Of a stretch of DNA of 64,000 bases, positions 55,178 through 63,983 are shown piece after piece. The DNA is from Marinobacter daqiaonensis (lineage in GTDB: Bacteria > Pseudomonadota > Gammaproteobacteria > Pseudomonadales > Oleiphilaceae). The notes beneath the pieces were generated by a model. That model ran no database searches. It saw only the letters and a program-made list of their open reading frames with translations, and was not told the DNA's origin. The DNA lies in the NCBI RefSeq assembly GCF_900115285.1, contig NZ_FOYW01000001.1, positions 576,436 to 640,435 of the forward strand, written 5' to 3'. The position numbers and the translations under genes were made by a program. The first letter of the stretch is position 1. Every line of letters begins with the position of its first letter.

Positions 55178-56032
55178 ATGCGAACAACCATAGACCTGAC
55201 CACGGACCGCCCCCAGACCGCGGTTGAAGCCCTGAGCGAGGCCTCGGATCTGTCCCGGCAGCGGATCAAGGACGCCATGAGCAAGGGCGCCTGCTGGTGG
55301 ACCCACAAGGGCAAACAGGTACGCCTGCGCCGGGCCACCCGGGAGCTGAAGCCCGGCACCCGCATCCAGCTCTACTACGACGATCAGGTGCTGGCCCGAA
55401 AACCCGAGACTCCGGAGCCCCTGGCCGACCACGGGCGTTACAGTGCCTGGTTCAAGCCCCACGGCATGCTTTCCCAGGGCTCCCAGTGGGGGGACCACTG
55501 CAGCCTGTTACGGTGGGTCGAGATCGCCAACGGCAGGCCCGCATACCTGGTCCACCGGCTCGATGCCGATGCCGCCGGGCTGATGCTTATTGCACACGAC
55601 CCCAAGGCCGCAGGAGCGCTATCGCAACGTTTTACCGGCCGGGAGATGACCAAGGTTTACCAGGCCAGGGTACACGGCCTGCTGGATGTCACTGACCGGC
55701 AGGTCGACCTGCCCATCGACGGCAAGCCGGCATTAAGCCGGGTGTCTACCCTGGCGCTGGACAGGGAGGCTCAATGCACCCTGCTCCAGGTGAGCATCGA
55801 AACCGGACGCAAACACCAGATCCGCAAGCACCTTGCTTCCCTGAACCATCCCATCGTCGGAGACAGGCTGTACGGACGCGCCGCCAACCAGCCACTGAGG
55901 CTCGTTGCCGTCCACCTGGCTTTCCACTGCCCGCTGACCGGCAAGGCCATGAGCCTGGCGCTGCCGGACACGCTGAACGACGTCGGTGGACCCAGCCCGG
56001 AGACCTCCGGGAGGCCCCCCCAGCCTGACTAA
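55178..56032 (+). CDS. RluA-family pseudouridine synthase
   Basis: A 284-residue pseudouridine synthase. The catalytic motif is HRLDADAAGLMLI (Asp in RLD, the nucleophile), with the family strand KVYQARVHG and the ETGRKHQIRKHLASLNHPIVGD end. The N-terminal region (about residues 15-65) is S4-like. It isomerises uridine in rRNA or tRNA; which one is unknown. The start ATG 55178 is chosen because earlier ATGs lie inside the eIF2B-like gene. Stop overlaps the convergent SDR gene by 4 bases. Confidence 0.86.
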   Translation: MRTTIDLTTDRPQTAVEALSEASDLSRQRIKDAMSKGACWWTHKGKQVRLRRATRELKPGTRIQLYYDDQVLARKPETPEPLADHGRYSAWFKPHGMLSQGSQWGDHCSLLRWVEIANGRPAYLVHRLDADAAGLMLIAHDPKAAGALSQRFTGREMTKVYQARVHGLLDVTDRQVDLPIDGKPALSRVSTLALDREAQCTLLQVSIETGRKHQIRKHLASLNHPIVGDRLYGRAANQPLRLVAVHLAFHCPLTGKAMSLALPDTLNDVGGPSPETSGRPPQPD

Positions 56033-56730
56033 CCCTCTGTTTTGGGTGTCGGCCTCACCAGGATTTCATTGACATCGACATGGGCAGGCTGGCGCAGGGC
56101 GTAGGTCACCGCCTCGGCAATGTCTTCCGGCCGCAGGGCATTTTCGGGGCGTTCATCGAAGAACGGTGTATCCACCATGCCCGGCTCAATCAGGGTCACG
56201 CGGATACCAGTACCCCGTAGCTCTTCCCTCACCCCATAGCCGATCGCCGATACCGCCCATTTGGTGGCACTGTACATGGACCCGGGGATCGTCGCCCGGC
56301 CCGCCGCGGAACCGGTAATAAGCAGGTGTCCTTTCGACTTCCTCAATTCCGGCAGGCACGCCTGCAGGGTGATGCCGACGCCCAGCACATTGGTGAGGAT
56401 CATGTCCTTCCAGACTTCCGGATCGGCACCACTGAACCCTCCGGGCTCGCCGCCGCGTCCTGCGTTGGCAAAGACCGCGTCGATGCGGCCAAAAGCGGCC
56501 ACTGCCTGTTCCACCATGGCCGTCTGGTCGGAGACTTTCTGGACATCGCAGGCAGCAATCAGCGCGCGCTCCTCGCCCCCCAGTTCCTCCTGCAGAGCCT
56601 TGAGCTTATCTGTGGAGCGGGCCGCCAGGACCACGCGATAGCCAGCGCGAGCCGCGGCCCGGGCTGTTTCGGCACCGATACCTGAAGAAGCGCCGGTGAT
56701 CAGCAGCACCGGATTTTCACTGTCGCTCAT
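56029..56730 (-). CDS. short-chain dehydrogenase/reductase
   Basis: A 233-residue classical SDR. The cofactor site is TGASSGIGAETARAA, the NAG motif is FANAGRG, the catalytic Ser is in LITGSAAGRAT, and Tyr-x3-Lys is YSATK. The basic residue after the first strand (AARSTDK) suggests NADP(H). An AAGGAG ribosome site precedes ATG 56730; the longer frame to 56898 is rejected. It is divergent from the sulfate-binding protein gene and convergent with the pseudouridine synthase. The substrate is unknown; L-serine/3-hydroxyacid dehydrogenase-type enzymes (YdfG) look similar. Confidence 0.88.
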   Translation of the reverse strand: MSDSENPVLLITGASSGIGAETARAAARAGYRVVLAARSTDKLKALQEELGGEERALIAACDVQKVSDQTAMVEQAVAAFGRIDAVFANAGRGGEPGGFSGADPEVWKDMILTNVLGVGITLQACLPELRKSKGHLLITGSAAGRATIPGSMYSATKWAVSAIGYGVREELRGTGIRVTLIEPGMVDTPFFDERPENALRPEDIAEAVTYALRQPAHVDVNEILVRPTPKTEG

Positions 56731-56914
56731 CGTTTTCTCCTTTATCTTCTGATGAATCTTGCCGGGTTGAAGGCTACGGTCGGGGTCGCCGACAGGATCA
56801 TTACCAGCCGGCCCCGTCAGCAATAGCGTAGTCTCTTCCGCGGACTCCCACAGAAGACCGGGCCATTTCCATACCAATAGCCAGATTCCTGCTATCAATA
56901 TTATTTTTTAGAAT

Positions 56915-56943
56915 TTTCAGTTTTATCTGTCGTTTGCTACATT
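56915..56943 (+). promoter_or_regulatory. candidate promoter of the sulfate transporter operon
   Basis: TTTCAG (56915-56920) and an extended TGCTACATT -10 (56938-56943 core) are separated by 17 bases, 46 bases before the sbp start, in an A/T-rich patch. CysB control is expected for sulfate genes but no sure CysB site can be called by eye. Confidence 0.45.
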
Positions 56944-56988
56944 GCGCCCAATTCCGGAACACACGATTGCACGACAGGGGAAAGCATC

Positions 56989-57990
56989 ATGAAAACCTGG
57001 ATCAAGGGTCTTGTCGCTGGTGCGGCCATTCTGAGCGCGCAAGGCGCCCTCGGAGCCGAGCGCCAGCTGCTGAATTCGTCCTACGACATCGCCCGTGAAC
57101 TCTTTGCTGCCTACAACGAGCAGTTCAAGGAGTACTGGCTCGAAAAAACCGGTGACACCGTCACCATAGACCAGTCCCATGCCGGTTCGTCAAAGCAGGC
57201 CCAGGCCATCATCCAGGGCCTGAAGGCCGATGTGGTCACCTTCAACCAGGTAACCGACATCAACATCCTCCATGAAAGGGGACAACTGATACCCGAAGAC
57301 TGGGCGGAGCGCCTTCCGAACAACAGTTCCCCCTATTACTCCACCATGGCGTACCTGGTTCGCAAGGGTAACCCCAAGAATATCGAGAACTGGGACGACC
57401 TGGTCCGGGAAGACGTGGAACTGGTCATGCCCAACCCCAAGACCTCCGGTAACGGCCGCTACACCTATCTGGCGGCCCTGGGCTATGCCCAGGAAACGTT
57501 TGGCGACGACCAGGAGAAAACCGACCAGTTCCTGGCAGATCTTCTCGGCCGGGTGAAGGTGTTCGACAGTGGCGGCCGTGGCGCCACCACCACCTTCATC
57601 GAGCGCGGCATCGGGGATGCCCTGCTGACGTTCGAGTCCGAAGTGCTGAATATTGCCGACCGTTACCCTGGCGAGTACGAGGTGGTGACACCGAAGATCA
57701 GCTTTCTGGCGGAGTTCCCGGTCACCTGGATCGACGAGTACGTCGAGCAGAATGGCACCGAGGACCTGGCCAAGGGTTACCTCACGCACCTTTACAGTGA
57801 AGAGGCCCAGCGCCTGCTGGCCGGCTTCAACTACCGGGTTCACGACGGTGTGGTGAAGGCCGAATTCTCCGACCGTTTTCCGGAGGTAACCCTGCTGCCT
57901 GTCTCGGAAATCGCCGGCAGCTGGGAAAACGCCATGGAGACCCACTTTGCCAGTGGGGGCAAGCTGGATCAGCTCCAGCGTCGTCGCTAG
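56989..57990 (+). CDS. sbp: sulfate ABC transporter periplasmic sulfate-binding protein
   Basis: A 333-residue periplasmic receptor that delivers sulfate or thiosulfate to the CysTWA permease. It has a signal peptide ([22 protein letters not shown], cut before AERQ). The mature protein begins with [17 protein letters not shown] and contains [14 protein letters not shown], the sulfate-binding loop, and [15 protein letters not shown] and [16 protein letters not shown], typical of Sbp. It heads sbp-cysT-cysW-cysA with spacings of 9, 5 and -4 bases. Whether it prefers sulfate (Sbp) or thiosulfate (CysP) cannot be resolved from sequence. Confidence 0.93.
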   Translation: MKTWIKGLVAGAAILSAQGALGAERQLLNSSYDIARELFAAYNEQFKEYWLEKTGDTVTIDQSHAGSSKQAQAIIQGLKADVVTFNQVTDINILHERGQLIPEDWAERLPNNSSPYYSTMAYLVRKGNPKNIENWDDLVREDVELVMPNPKTSGNGRYTYLAALGYAQETFGDDQEKTDQFLADLLGRVKVFDSGGRGATTTFIERGIGDALLTFESEVLNIADRYPGEYEVVTPKISFLAEFPVTWIDEYVEQNGTEDLAKGYLTHLYSEEAQRLLAGFNYRVHDGVVKAEFSDRFPEVTLLPVSEIAGSWENAMETHFASGGKLDQLQRRR

Positions 57991-57999
57991 GCCACCAAG

Positions 58000-58872
58000 G
58001 TGACAGGCTCCACTACCCAAGCCCCGGGCCGCACCCGGGGCTCTCTTGTTCGCAGCAAACGGGTGCTCCCGGGGTTCGGCCTCAGCCTGGGCATCTCGCT
58101 GCTGTTCATCAGCCTGGTTCTGTTACTGCCACTGACCGGGCTGGTGGCGGAAGCCTCCGGGATGAGCTGGAGTCAGTTCTGGTTTGTCATCAGCGACCCG
58201 CGGGTGGTGGCGTCCTACAAGGTCACCCTCTGGACCGCACTGGCGGCCTCCCTGTTCAACGGCGTCTTCGGCCTGCTCCTGGCCTGGTGCCTGGTACGCT
58301 ACGAGTTTCCCGGCAAGCGCCTGATCGATGCCATGGTGGACCTGCCTTTTGCGCTACCGACGGCGGTTGCCGGTATCACCCTCGCCACCCTGCTGTCCCG
58401 GGACGGCTGGTATGGCCAGTGGCTTGATACCCTTGGCATCAACCTCGCCTATACCCCGGCGGGGATCGTGATTGCCATGGCCTTTACCAGCCTTCCCTTC
58501 GTGGTCCGCACCGTGCAACCGGTGCTGGAGGAAATGCCACCGGAAGACGAAGAGGCAGCCATCACCCTCGGCGCCTCCGACGGTCGCGTCTTCCGCAAGG
58601 TTATCTTTCCTACCCTCTGGCCGGCCCTGGTCACGGGTGTCGCCCTGTCCTTCACCCGCAGCCTGGGGGAGTTCGGTGCGGTCATCTTCATTGCAGGCAA
58701 TACGCCCTATGTGAGCGAGGTCACCAGCCTGATGATCTTCATCCGGCTGCAGGAGTACGACTACGCCGCGGCGAGCGCCATTGCCGCCATGGTACTGCTG
58801 GTGTCACTGTCGCTCCTGTTCGCCATCACCCTCTGGCAGGGGCGCTATCTGCGCCGGCTTCTGGGGAGGTAG
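58000..58872 (+). CDS. cysT: sulfate ABC transporter permease CysT
   Basis: A 290-residue permease with six helices, the first after VLPGFGLSLGISLLFISLVL. The permease coupling motif is EEAAITLGASDGRVFRKVIFP, the loop that docks on the ATPase. GTG 58000 is taken as the start, 9 bases after the sbp stop; it gives a slightly extended N terminus and the true start could be a little further in. The downstream gene cysW starts 5 bases after its stop. With CysW it forms the membrane channel for sulfate. Confidence 0.93.
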   Translation: MTGSTTQAPGRTRGSLVRSKRVLPGFGLSLGISLLFISLVLLLPLTGLVAEASGMSWSQFWFVISDPRVVASYKVTLWTALAASLFNGVFGLLLAWCLVRYEFPGKRLIDAMVDLPFALPTAVAGITLATLLSRDGWYGQWLDTLGINLAYTPAGIVIAMAFTSLPFVVRTVQPVLEEMPPEDEEAAITLGASDGRVFRKVIFPTLWPALVTGVALSFTRSLGEFGAVIFIAGNTPYVSEVTSLMIFIRLQEYDYAAASAIAAMVLLVSLSLLFAITLWQGRYLRRLLGR

Positions 58873-58877
58873 GCATC

Positions 58878-59741
58878 ATGAAGTACCAGTCTCATCATCG
58901 CGTCGGTGACGGCCCATGGGTACGAAGAACCCTGGTCCTGCTCACAGTGCTGCTGGCCACCCTGTTCCTGGCCATTCCCCTGATCCTTATTTTCAGCCAG
59001 GCCCTGGGCGCCGGCTGGGGCGTGATGATCAGCAACATCACCGACCGCTACACCCTTCATGCCATTGGCCTTACGCTTTTTGTGGCCCTGCTCACGGTGC
59101 CACTGAACCTCGTGTTCGGCGTCGCCCTGGCGTGGCTGGTGACGCGCTTCCACTTCCCGGGCCGCAAGCTTCTCATCACCCTGATCGACATTCCGTTCGC
59201 GGTATCGCCAGTGGTTGCCGGCCTGCTGTATCTACTGCTTTACGGTCGCAATGGCTGGCTGGGAAGCTGGCTGGGAGAGTACGACGTTCAACTGATGTTC
59301 TCCTGGCCCGGCATCGTCATGGTTACCGTTTTTGTGACCTGCCCCTTTGTCGCCCGGGAACTGATCCCGTTGATGCAGCAACAGGGCAGCGAGGAGGAAG
59401 AAGCCGCTGTCACCCTGGGTGCTTCTGGCTGGCGACTTTTCCGCAAGGTCACCCTGCCCAATATAAAATGGGCGCTGATCTATGGCGTGGTACTGACCAA
59501 CGCCCGCGCGGTGGGGGAGTTTGGTGCCGTATCGGTGGTCAGCGGCAATATTCGCGGCCAGACCAACACACTGCCGCTGCACGTGGAACTGCTGTACCAG
59601 GACTACAACATCGCCGGTGCTTTCGCCGCCGCCTCGCTGCTGGCGGCCATTGCCGTACTGACCCTGGCCATCAAAGGGGTGGCCGAGTGGCGCCAGGCCC
59701 GGCTTATGGCCAATGATCGCCCGGACAGGAAACTTCAATGA
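58878..59741 (+). CDS. cysW: sulfate ABC transporter permease CysW
   Basis: A 287-residue permease with about six helices, the first LVLLTVLLATLFLAIPLILIF split over residues 15-35. The coupling motif is EEEEAAVTLGASGWRLFRKVTLP. It pairs with CysT to make the sulfate channel. The stop overlaps the cysA start by 4 bases (ATGA). The ATG at 58878 has a GAGG-like site just upstream. A 266-residue ORF in another frame (58916-59716) is an artefact of composition. Confidence 0.94.
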   Translation: MKYQSHHRVGDGPWVRRTLVLLTVLLATLFLAIPLILIFSQALGAGWGVMISNITDRYTLHAIGLTLFVALLTVPLNLVFGVALAWLVTRFHFPGRKLLITLIDIPFAVSPVVAGLLYLLLYGRNGWLGSWLGEYDVQLMFSWPGIVMVTVFVTCPFVARELIPLMQQQGSEEEEAAVTLGASGWRLFRKVTLPNIKWALIYGVVLTNARAVGEFGAVSVVSGNIRGQTNTLPLHVELLYQDYNIAGAFAAASLLAAIAVLTLAIKGVAEWRQARLMANDRPDRKLQ

Positions 59742-60835
59742 GCATCAAGATAGACCGTCTGAACAAGTACTTCGGAGATTTCCGGGCGTTGCAGGACATC
59801 TCCCTGGATATTCCCGAAGGCAGGCTTACCGCCCTGCTTGGCCCCTCCGGCTCAGGCAAGACCACCCTGCTGAGAATCATTGCCGGGCTGGAATCCGCTA
59901 CCCAGGGCCGGATCCTGTTCGGTGACAGAGACGTCAGCCAGGTGCCGGTGAAGGACCGCAACGTGGGCTTCGTGTTCCAGCACTACGCCCTGTTCCGCAA
60001 TATGACGGTGGCGGATAACATCGCCTTCGGCCTCGAGTCCATGCCAGCACGCAGCCGGCCACCAAAGGCGGAAATCCGGAAGTCCGTCGAGCGTCTGCTG
60101 GAGATGATCCAGCTGCCGCACCTGGCGAAGCGTTACCCGGCGCAACTCTCCGGGGGCCAGAAACAACGGGTCGCACTGGCCCGGGCTCTGGCCACGAGAC
60201 CGGACATCCTGCTGCTGGACGAGCCTTTCGGTGCCCTGGATGCACGGGTACGCAAGGACCTGCGCCGATGGCTGCGCAGCCTCCATGACGAATTTCACTT
60301 CACCAGCGTTTTCGTGACCCATGATCAGGAGGAAGCCCTGGAACTGTCGGACCAGGTGGTGGTGATGAGCCAGGGGCAGATCGAGCAGGTGGACGCGCCG
60401 ACGCGACTCTATGCCCGCCCCGGCAGCCGCTTCGTGTTCGATTTCCTGGGACATGTGAACGTGATTGCCGGTACCGTCGATGCCGAAGGACGGCTGAGAC
60501 AGGGTGAGGCCTGGGTAACGCTGCCGGATGCCCCCGCGCCAGGGGAGGCCCAGCTTTATCTCCGCCCCCATGAAGTCCATCTGGTGTCAGAGCCAACGGG
60601 GCAGGCATGCCTGCCCTTTATCATCGAAGCGGTCAACCTGATTGGAGCAGAGGTGCGCATTGAACTGAAGCCGAAGGGCTGGGCCTGTGATGATATCTGG
60701 GAAGTGGGCATCTCCCACGCCGAGTTCAGCCGATGGCAGCCAGAGCGGGGGGATCAGTGCTTCGTTTCACCGGACATCGGGCACCTGTTCAAGGGCGAAT
60801 CGACGAGTCCCGAAACCCTGACCTGGCGTCCCTGA
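59738..60835 (+). CDS. cysA: sulfate ABC transporter ATP-binding protein CysA
   Basis: A 365-residue ATPase that powers the sulfate importer. Walker A is GPSGSGKTT, the ABC signature is [16 protein letters not shown], Walker [13 protein letters not shown] and the switch His in [10 protein letters not shown]. The C-terminal 110 residues form the regulatory TOBE-like domain. It overlaps cysW by 4 bases, which suggests coupled translation. It is the last gene of the sulfate operon; no terminator is clear after it. Confidence 0.95.
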   Translation: MSIKIDRLNKYFGDFRALQDISLDIPEGRLTALLGPSGSGKTTLLRIIAGLESATQGRILFGDRDVSQVPVKDRNVGFVFQHYALFRNMTVADNIAFGLESMPARSRPPKAEIRKSVERLLEMIQLPHLAKRYPAQLSGGQKQRVALARALATRPDILLLDEPFGALDARVRKDLRRWLRSLHDEFHFTSVFVTHDQEEALELSDQVVVMSQGQIEQVDAPTRLYARPGSRFVFDFLGHVNVIAGTVDAEGRLRQGEAWVTLPDAPAPGEAQLYLRPHEVHLVSEPTGQACLPFIIEAVNLIGAEVRIELKPKGWACDDIWEVGISHAEFSRWQPERGDQCFVSPDIGHLFKGESTSPETLTWRP

Positions 60836-60916
60836 TGACATATAGTCATAGGTAATCTATCCTTATAACGATTAACGACATCGAATAAGGCAAGGCATCG
60901 GCAGACAGGGACGAGT

Positions 60917-62260
60917 GTGATGGCAAACCAACCTGCGGAACCCTCCGGTTACTATCCCCGCCCACTGCGGCATCTCAGTGGCTATCTTTCCGGTCTTGTC
61001 AGGGAACGGCTCTGGCTGAAGGTACTGATCGGCATGGGTCTCGGGCTTGTGGTCGGGACCCTCCTGGGCCCCTCGGTGGGATGGGTTGAACCGTCCACGG
61101 GCACCCTGATTGGCAACTGGCTCGCCTTTCCCGGCCAGCTGTTCCTCGTCACCATCCAGATGATCGTGATTCCCCTGGTGATCGCGTCCGTGGTCCGCGG
61201 CCTCACCGCCAGTGAGGATCTGGAACAGCTCCGTAAGCTTGGCGTGAGAGTGGTCCTTTTCTTCGTGGCTACCACTGCTATAGCCGCCTCTCTCGGCCTC
61301 TGGGTCGGCGGCCTGATAAACCCCGGAAGGATGATGACAGGGCTGGCCATACCCACCACTGAAGGCGCGGCGGCGCCGGTCGCCGGCAGTCTTCCCGACG
61401 TCCAGGATATCCCGAAGACTCTCCTGGGCCTGTTACCCGGTAATCCACTGGACGCCATGGTGGAAGGACAGATGCTGCAGGTGGTGATCTTTTCCATCAT
61501 CGTGGGCATTGCACTGGTGAGCATGGCGCCTGAGAAGGCACGCCCCATGCTGGATCTTCTGGATTCACTCCAACAGATCTGCATGACCGTGGTGAAATGG
61601 GCCATGCGACTGGCGCCCTACGCGGTTTTTGGCCTTATGGCGCAGTTGACCACCACCCTCGGATTCCGGGCGCTCATGGGCATGGCCTCCTACGTACTGA
61701 CCGTTATCGCGGGCCTGCTGCTGATGCTGGGGGTCTACCTGCTGATCATGAAACTGATTGTGGGGTACCCTCCCCTGAAATTTCTTCGGCAATCCCGGGA
61801 CGTCCTGTTACTGGCCTTCTCAACTTCCAGCTCGGCTGCTGTGATGCCGTTGTCCATCCGTACGGCGGAGGACCAGCTCGGGGTTCGCCCCTCCGTATCC
61901 CAATTCGTAATCCCTCTGGGCGCCACCATTAACATGAATGGTACGGCCCTGTACCAGGCCGTCGCCACCATCTTCCTGGCCCAGGTCTATGGTATCGACC
62001 TGAGCATGGGAGCGATGGCGCTGGTCGTAGCCATGGCCGTGGGCGCGTCCATCGGTTCACCCGCCACCCCTGGGGTGGGTATCGTCATCCTTGCAATGGT
62101 TTTGCAGACTGTGGGGATTCCGCCAGGCGGCATTGCGTTGATCATGGGTGTGGACCGGATCCTGGACATGTGCCGTACCGCCATCAATGTCACCGGCGAT
62201 CTGGTGGCCTGCCGCCTGATGGAAAACTGGTCCGGCAAGCGGTTACCGGACCAGTTGTAG
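60917..62260 (+). CDS. dicarboxylate/amino acid:cation symporter (glutamate-type, DAACS)
   Basis: A 447-residue permease of the SLC1/GltP fold with eight helices and two re-entrant hairpins. The HP1 region SFSTSSSAAVMPLSI is typical, the last helix GVDRILDMCRTAINVTGD keeps the Asp and Arg that bind an amino-acid amine and a side-chain carboxylate. The usual NMDGT sodium-site motif reads NMNGTALY, with Asn for Asp. Acidic amino acids or dicarboxylates are the likely substrates; cystine (TcyP-like) is an alternative. GTG 60917 or the following ATG 60920 may start it. It lies 81 bases after the sulfate operon. Confidence 0.87.
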   Translation: MMANQPAEPSGYYPRPLRHLSGYLSGLVRERLWLKVLIGMGLGLVVGTLLGPSVGWVEPSTGTLIGNWLAFPGQLFLVTIQMIVIPLVIASVVRGLTASEDLEQLRKLGVRVVLFFVATTAIAASLGLWVGGLINPGRMMTGLAIPTTEGAAAPVAGSLPDVQDIPKTLLGLLPGNPLDAMVEGQMLQVVIFSIIVGIALVSMAPEKARPMLDLLDSLQQICMTVVKWAMRLAPYAVFGLMAQLTTTLGFRALMGMASYVLTVIAGLLLMLGVYLLIMKLIVGYPPLKFLRQSRDVLLLAFSTSSSAAVMPLSIRTAEDQLGVRPSVSQFVIPLGATINMNGTALYQAVATIFLAQVYGIDLSMGAMALVVAMAVGASIGSPATPGVGIVILAMVLQTVGIPPGGIALIMGVDRILDMCRTAINVTGDLVACRLMENWSGKRLPDQL

Positions 62261-62306
62261 GAAGTAAGCAGCCCCGGAAACAGGTCTAGTGCCTATTAGC
62301 TAATCG

Positions 62307-63068
62307 CTAAACCGCGGTGGAGCCACCATCCACGGGCAGGGCGACGCCGGTAGTAAATCCGGCCATGTCGGAGCACAGGTACAGTACGGCCTCCGCGATC
62401 TCCTCCGCCTGACCCAGGCGGCCAACCGGGTGCATGGCTACCGCCATCTCGGCTTTTCGGGGATCGGCGGCCGCCGCACGCCGGAACATGTCCGTGTCGA
62501 TGACCGCCGGGCACACGGCATTCACTCTGATTCCCTTTTTCGCATATTCCACGGCGGCGGAACGGGTCAACCCGATAACCGCATGCTTGCTGGCGCTGTA
62601 GATGCTCATTTTGGGTGCTGCTCCCAGCCCCGCAACAGAGGCCGTATTGACGATAGCGCCGCCCCCCTGCTCCAGCATCACCGGAATCTGGTGCTTCATG
62701 CAAAGCCAGACGCCCCTGACATTGGTGTCCATGATACGGTCGTAGGTTTCCACGTCACCGTCCGCCAGCTTCGATTTCTCGATATCGACCCCGGCGTTGT
62801 TAAAAGCGATATCCAGTCGTCCCCAGGTGGCCACTGAGCGCTCGATCAGAGCGGAGACAGCGTCGTTATCACTCACGTCACAGGGGATGAAGACCGCTTC
62901 CCCGCCTGCCGCCGCAATGGCAGCCACGGTGCCCTCACCGCCCTGGACATCAATATCGGACACCACTACGCGGGCGCCCTCCAGGGCAAACGCCTTCGCT
63001 GTTGCCGCGCCGATCCCTGCCGCGCCACCAGTGACCAGGGCCACCTTGCCGGAAAATCTTGTCGTCAT
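62307..63068 (-). CDS. short-chain dehydrogenase/reductase (glucose-1-dehydrogenase-like)
   Basis: A 253-residue SDR. Cofactor site TGGAAGIGAATAKAF, acidic Asp in VVVSDIDVQGG (favouring NAD), NNAGVD, catalytic Ser in TASVAGLG and YSASK. Ends in PVDGGSTAV, a typical SDR C terminus. The ATG at 63068 (MTTRFSGKVALVTGG) is chosen over the GTG two codons upstream at 63074. A GAGGAG site precedes both. It converges with the symporter (46-base gap) and diverges from the glycine-zipper gene. The substrate is unknown. Confidence 0.88.
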   Translation of the reverse strand: MTTRFSGKVALVTGGAAGIGAATAKAFALEGARVVVSDIDVQGGEGTVAAIAAAGGEAVFIPCDVSDNDAVSALIERSVATWGRLDIAFNNAGVDIEKSKLADGDVETYDRIMDTNVRGVWLCMKHQIPVMLEQGGGAIVNTASVAGLGAAPKMSIYSASKHAVIGLTRSAAVEYAKKGIRVNAVCPAVIDTDMFRRAAAADPRKAEMAVAMHPVGRLGQAEEIAEAVLYLCSDMAGFTTGVALPVDGGSTAV

Positions 63069-63278
63069 TGTCACTGAACTCCTCTGACTTTTTTGGGGGA
63101 CTCTATCCTAGATCCCGTCTTACGACAGAGGAACTGATTTTCGCTTATCTGGAATATAAAGGTGGTGAATGGCGCACCACGCCAAAAACAAAAAGGTAAA
63201 AAAGCAATCTGTTTGATCTTTGCTATCGTTAGGTATGGCAATGGTCAATTTTTCCACAAACCTTAGCGAGGACTGCTT

Positions 63279-63830
63279 ATGGCCCGTATTATCGCCGGAC
63301 GTTTAGAGGATCAGGAGAAAGCCGACGAATTGGCGCAGGCGCTCCAGGATGCCGGAATCAGTAAAGACAAGATTTCAATATTCTTTGTCAATCCGGACGG
63401 TCAGCACCACATTCTGACCATGGGTGGCGATAAGGAAAGTTCGCCCGGCGCCTCGGATGCCGGTAAGGGCGCCTGGGTAGGCTCGGGGGTTGGCGCGGTT
63501 GCCGGCGCGGCAATTGGCTCCGTTGGGGGACCGATAGGCGCTGGTATCGGGGCCGGAGTCGGCGCTTATACGGGATCCTTGGCCGGTGCCGTCTCGGAAA
63601 CCAGCGACGATCCGGAGTCCGACCCGGATGCCGACAAAAAGGATGAGCCGGTAACCGACCGAAAATCCGGGCTTCACGTGGCAGCCGAAGTAGGCGACGA
63701 ACACAGGGACAAGGTGGTCAGGCTGATCCGGGACCACGACGGAAAGGACGTCGAGGAAGCCGAAGGCAACATTGAAGACGGGAAGTGGAAGGATTTCGAT
63801 CCCACCAAACCCGTCAGACTTGCTTCCTGA
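63279..63830 (+). CDS. glycine-zipper stress-type protein
   Basis: A 183-residue protein. An N-terminal alpha/beta segment (ARIIAGRLEDQEKADELAQAL, split) resembles general-stress YflT-like proteins. A glycine-zipper hydrophobic stretch follows (about residues 60-106; GSGVGAVAGAAIGSVGG then GAGIGAGVGAYTGSLAG), then an acidic linker and a C-terminal helical part ending KDFDPTKPVRLAS. It probably associates with membranes. Exact function is unknown. It faces away from an SDR and is followed by an inverted repeat. Confidence 0.75.
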   Translation: MARIIAGRLEDQEKADELAQALQDAGISKDKISIFFVNPDGQHHILTMGGDKESSPGASDAGKGAWVGSGVGAVAGAAIGSVGGPIGAGIGAGVGAYTGSLAGAVSETSDDPESDPDADKKDEPVTDRKSGLHVAAEVGDEHRDKVVRLIRDHDGKDVEEAEGNIEDGKWKDFDPTKPVRLAS

Positions 63831-63841
63831 CAAACTGAGTC

Positions 63842-63881
63842 GGCCTGAGGGCCTCATCTCCAGACGAGCTGCCCTCAGGCC
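63842..63881. repeat. inverted repeat downstream of the glycine-zipper gene
   Basis: GGCCTGAGGGC (63842-63852) and GCCCTCAGGCC (63871-63881) are perfect 11-base arms around an 18-base loop with a further CTC/GAG pair inside. It could terminate transcription of the upstream gene, but no T tract follows on either strand. Confidence 0.6.
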
Positions 63882-63908
63882 AAATCGTAAGATTCCGGGA
63901 GGAGACGT

Positions 63909-63983
63909 TAGTGTCCTGTCCGGGATAAAGAATTCACTGTACGGAAGACTAGTGTCTCGGCCGGTTAATTCGCTGACCTACTG
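63909..63983 (+). repeat. two degenerate direct copies of a TAGTGTC... element at the right edge
   Basis: Copy 1 at 63909-63944 begins TAGTGTCCTGTCCGGGATAA and copy 2 at 63950-63983 begins TAGTGTCTCGGCCGGTTAAT. They share TAGTGTC, CCGG, TAA, TTC and CTG in the same order. Similar starts occur after the dinG stop (19503 downward, minus) and the epimerase stop (46791). They might be remnants or the end of a transposable element running out of the window, or a small dispersed repeat. No open reading frame is associated. Confidence 0.45.

Noticed and set aside
58916..59716. 266-codon plus-strand frame within cysW
   Set aside because: Same-strand, different-frame shadow of cysW; Pro/Arg/His-rich artefact.
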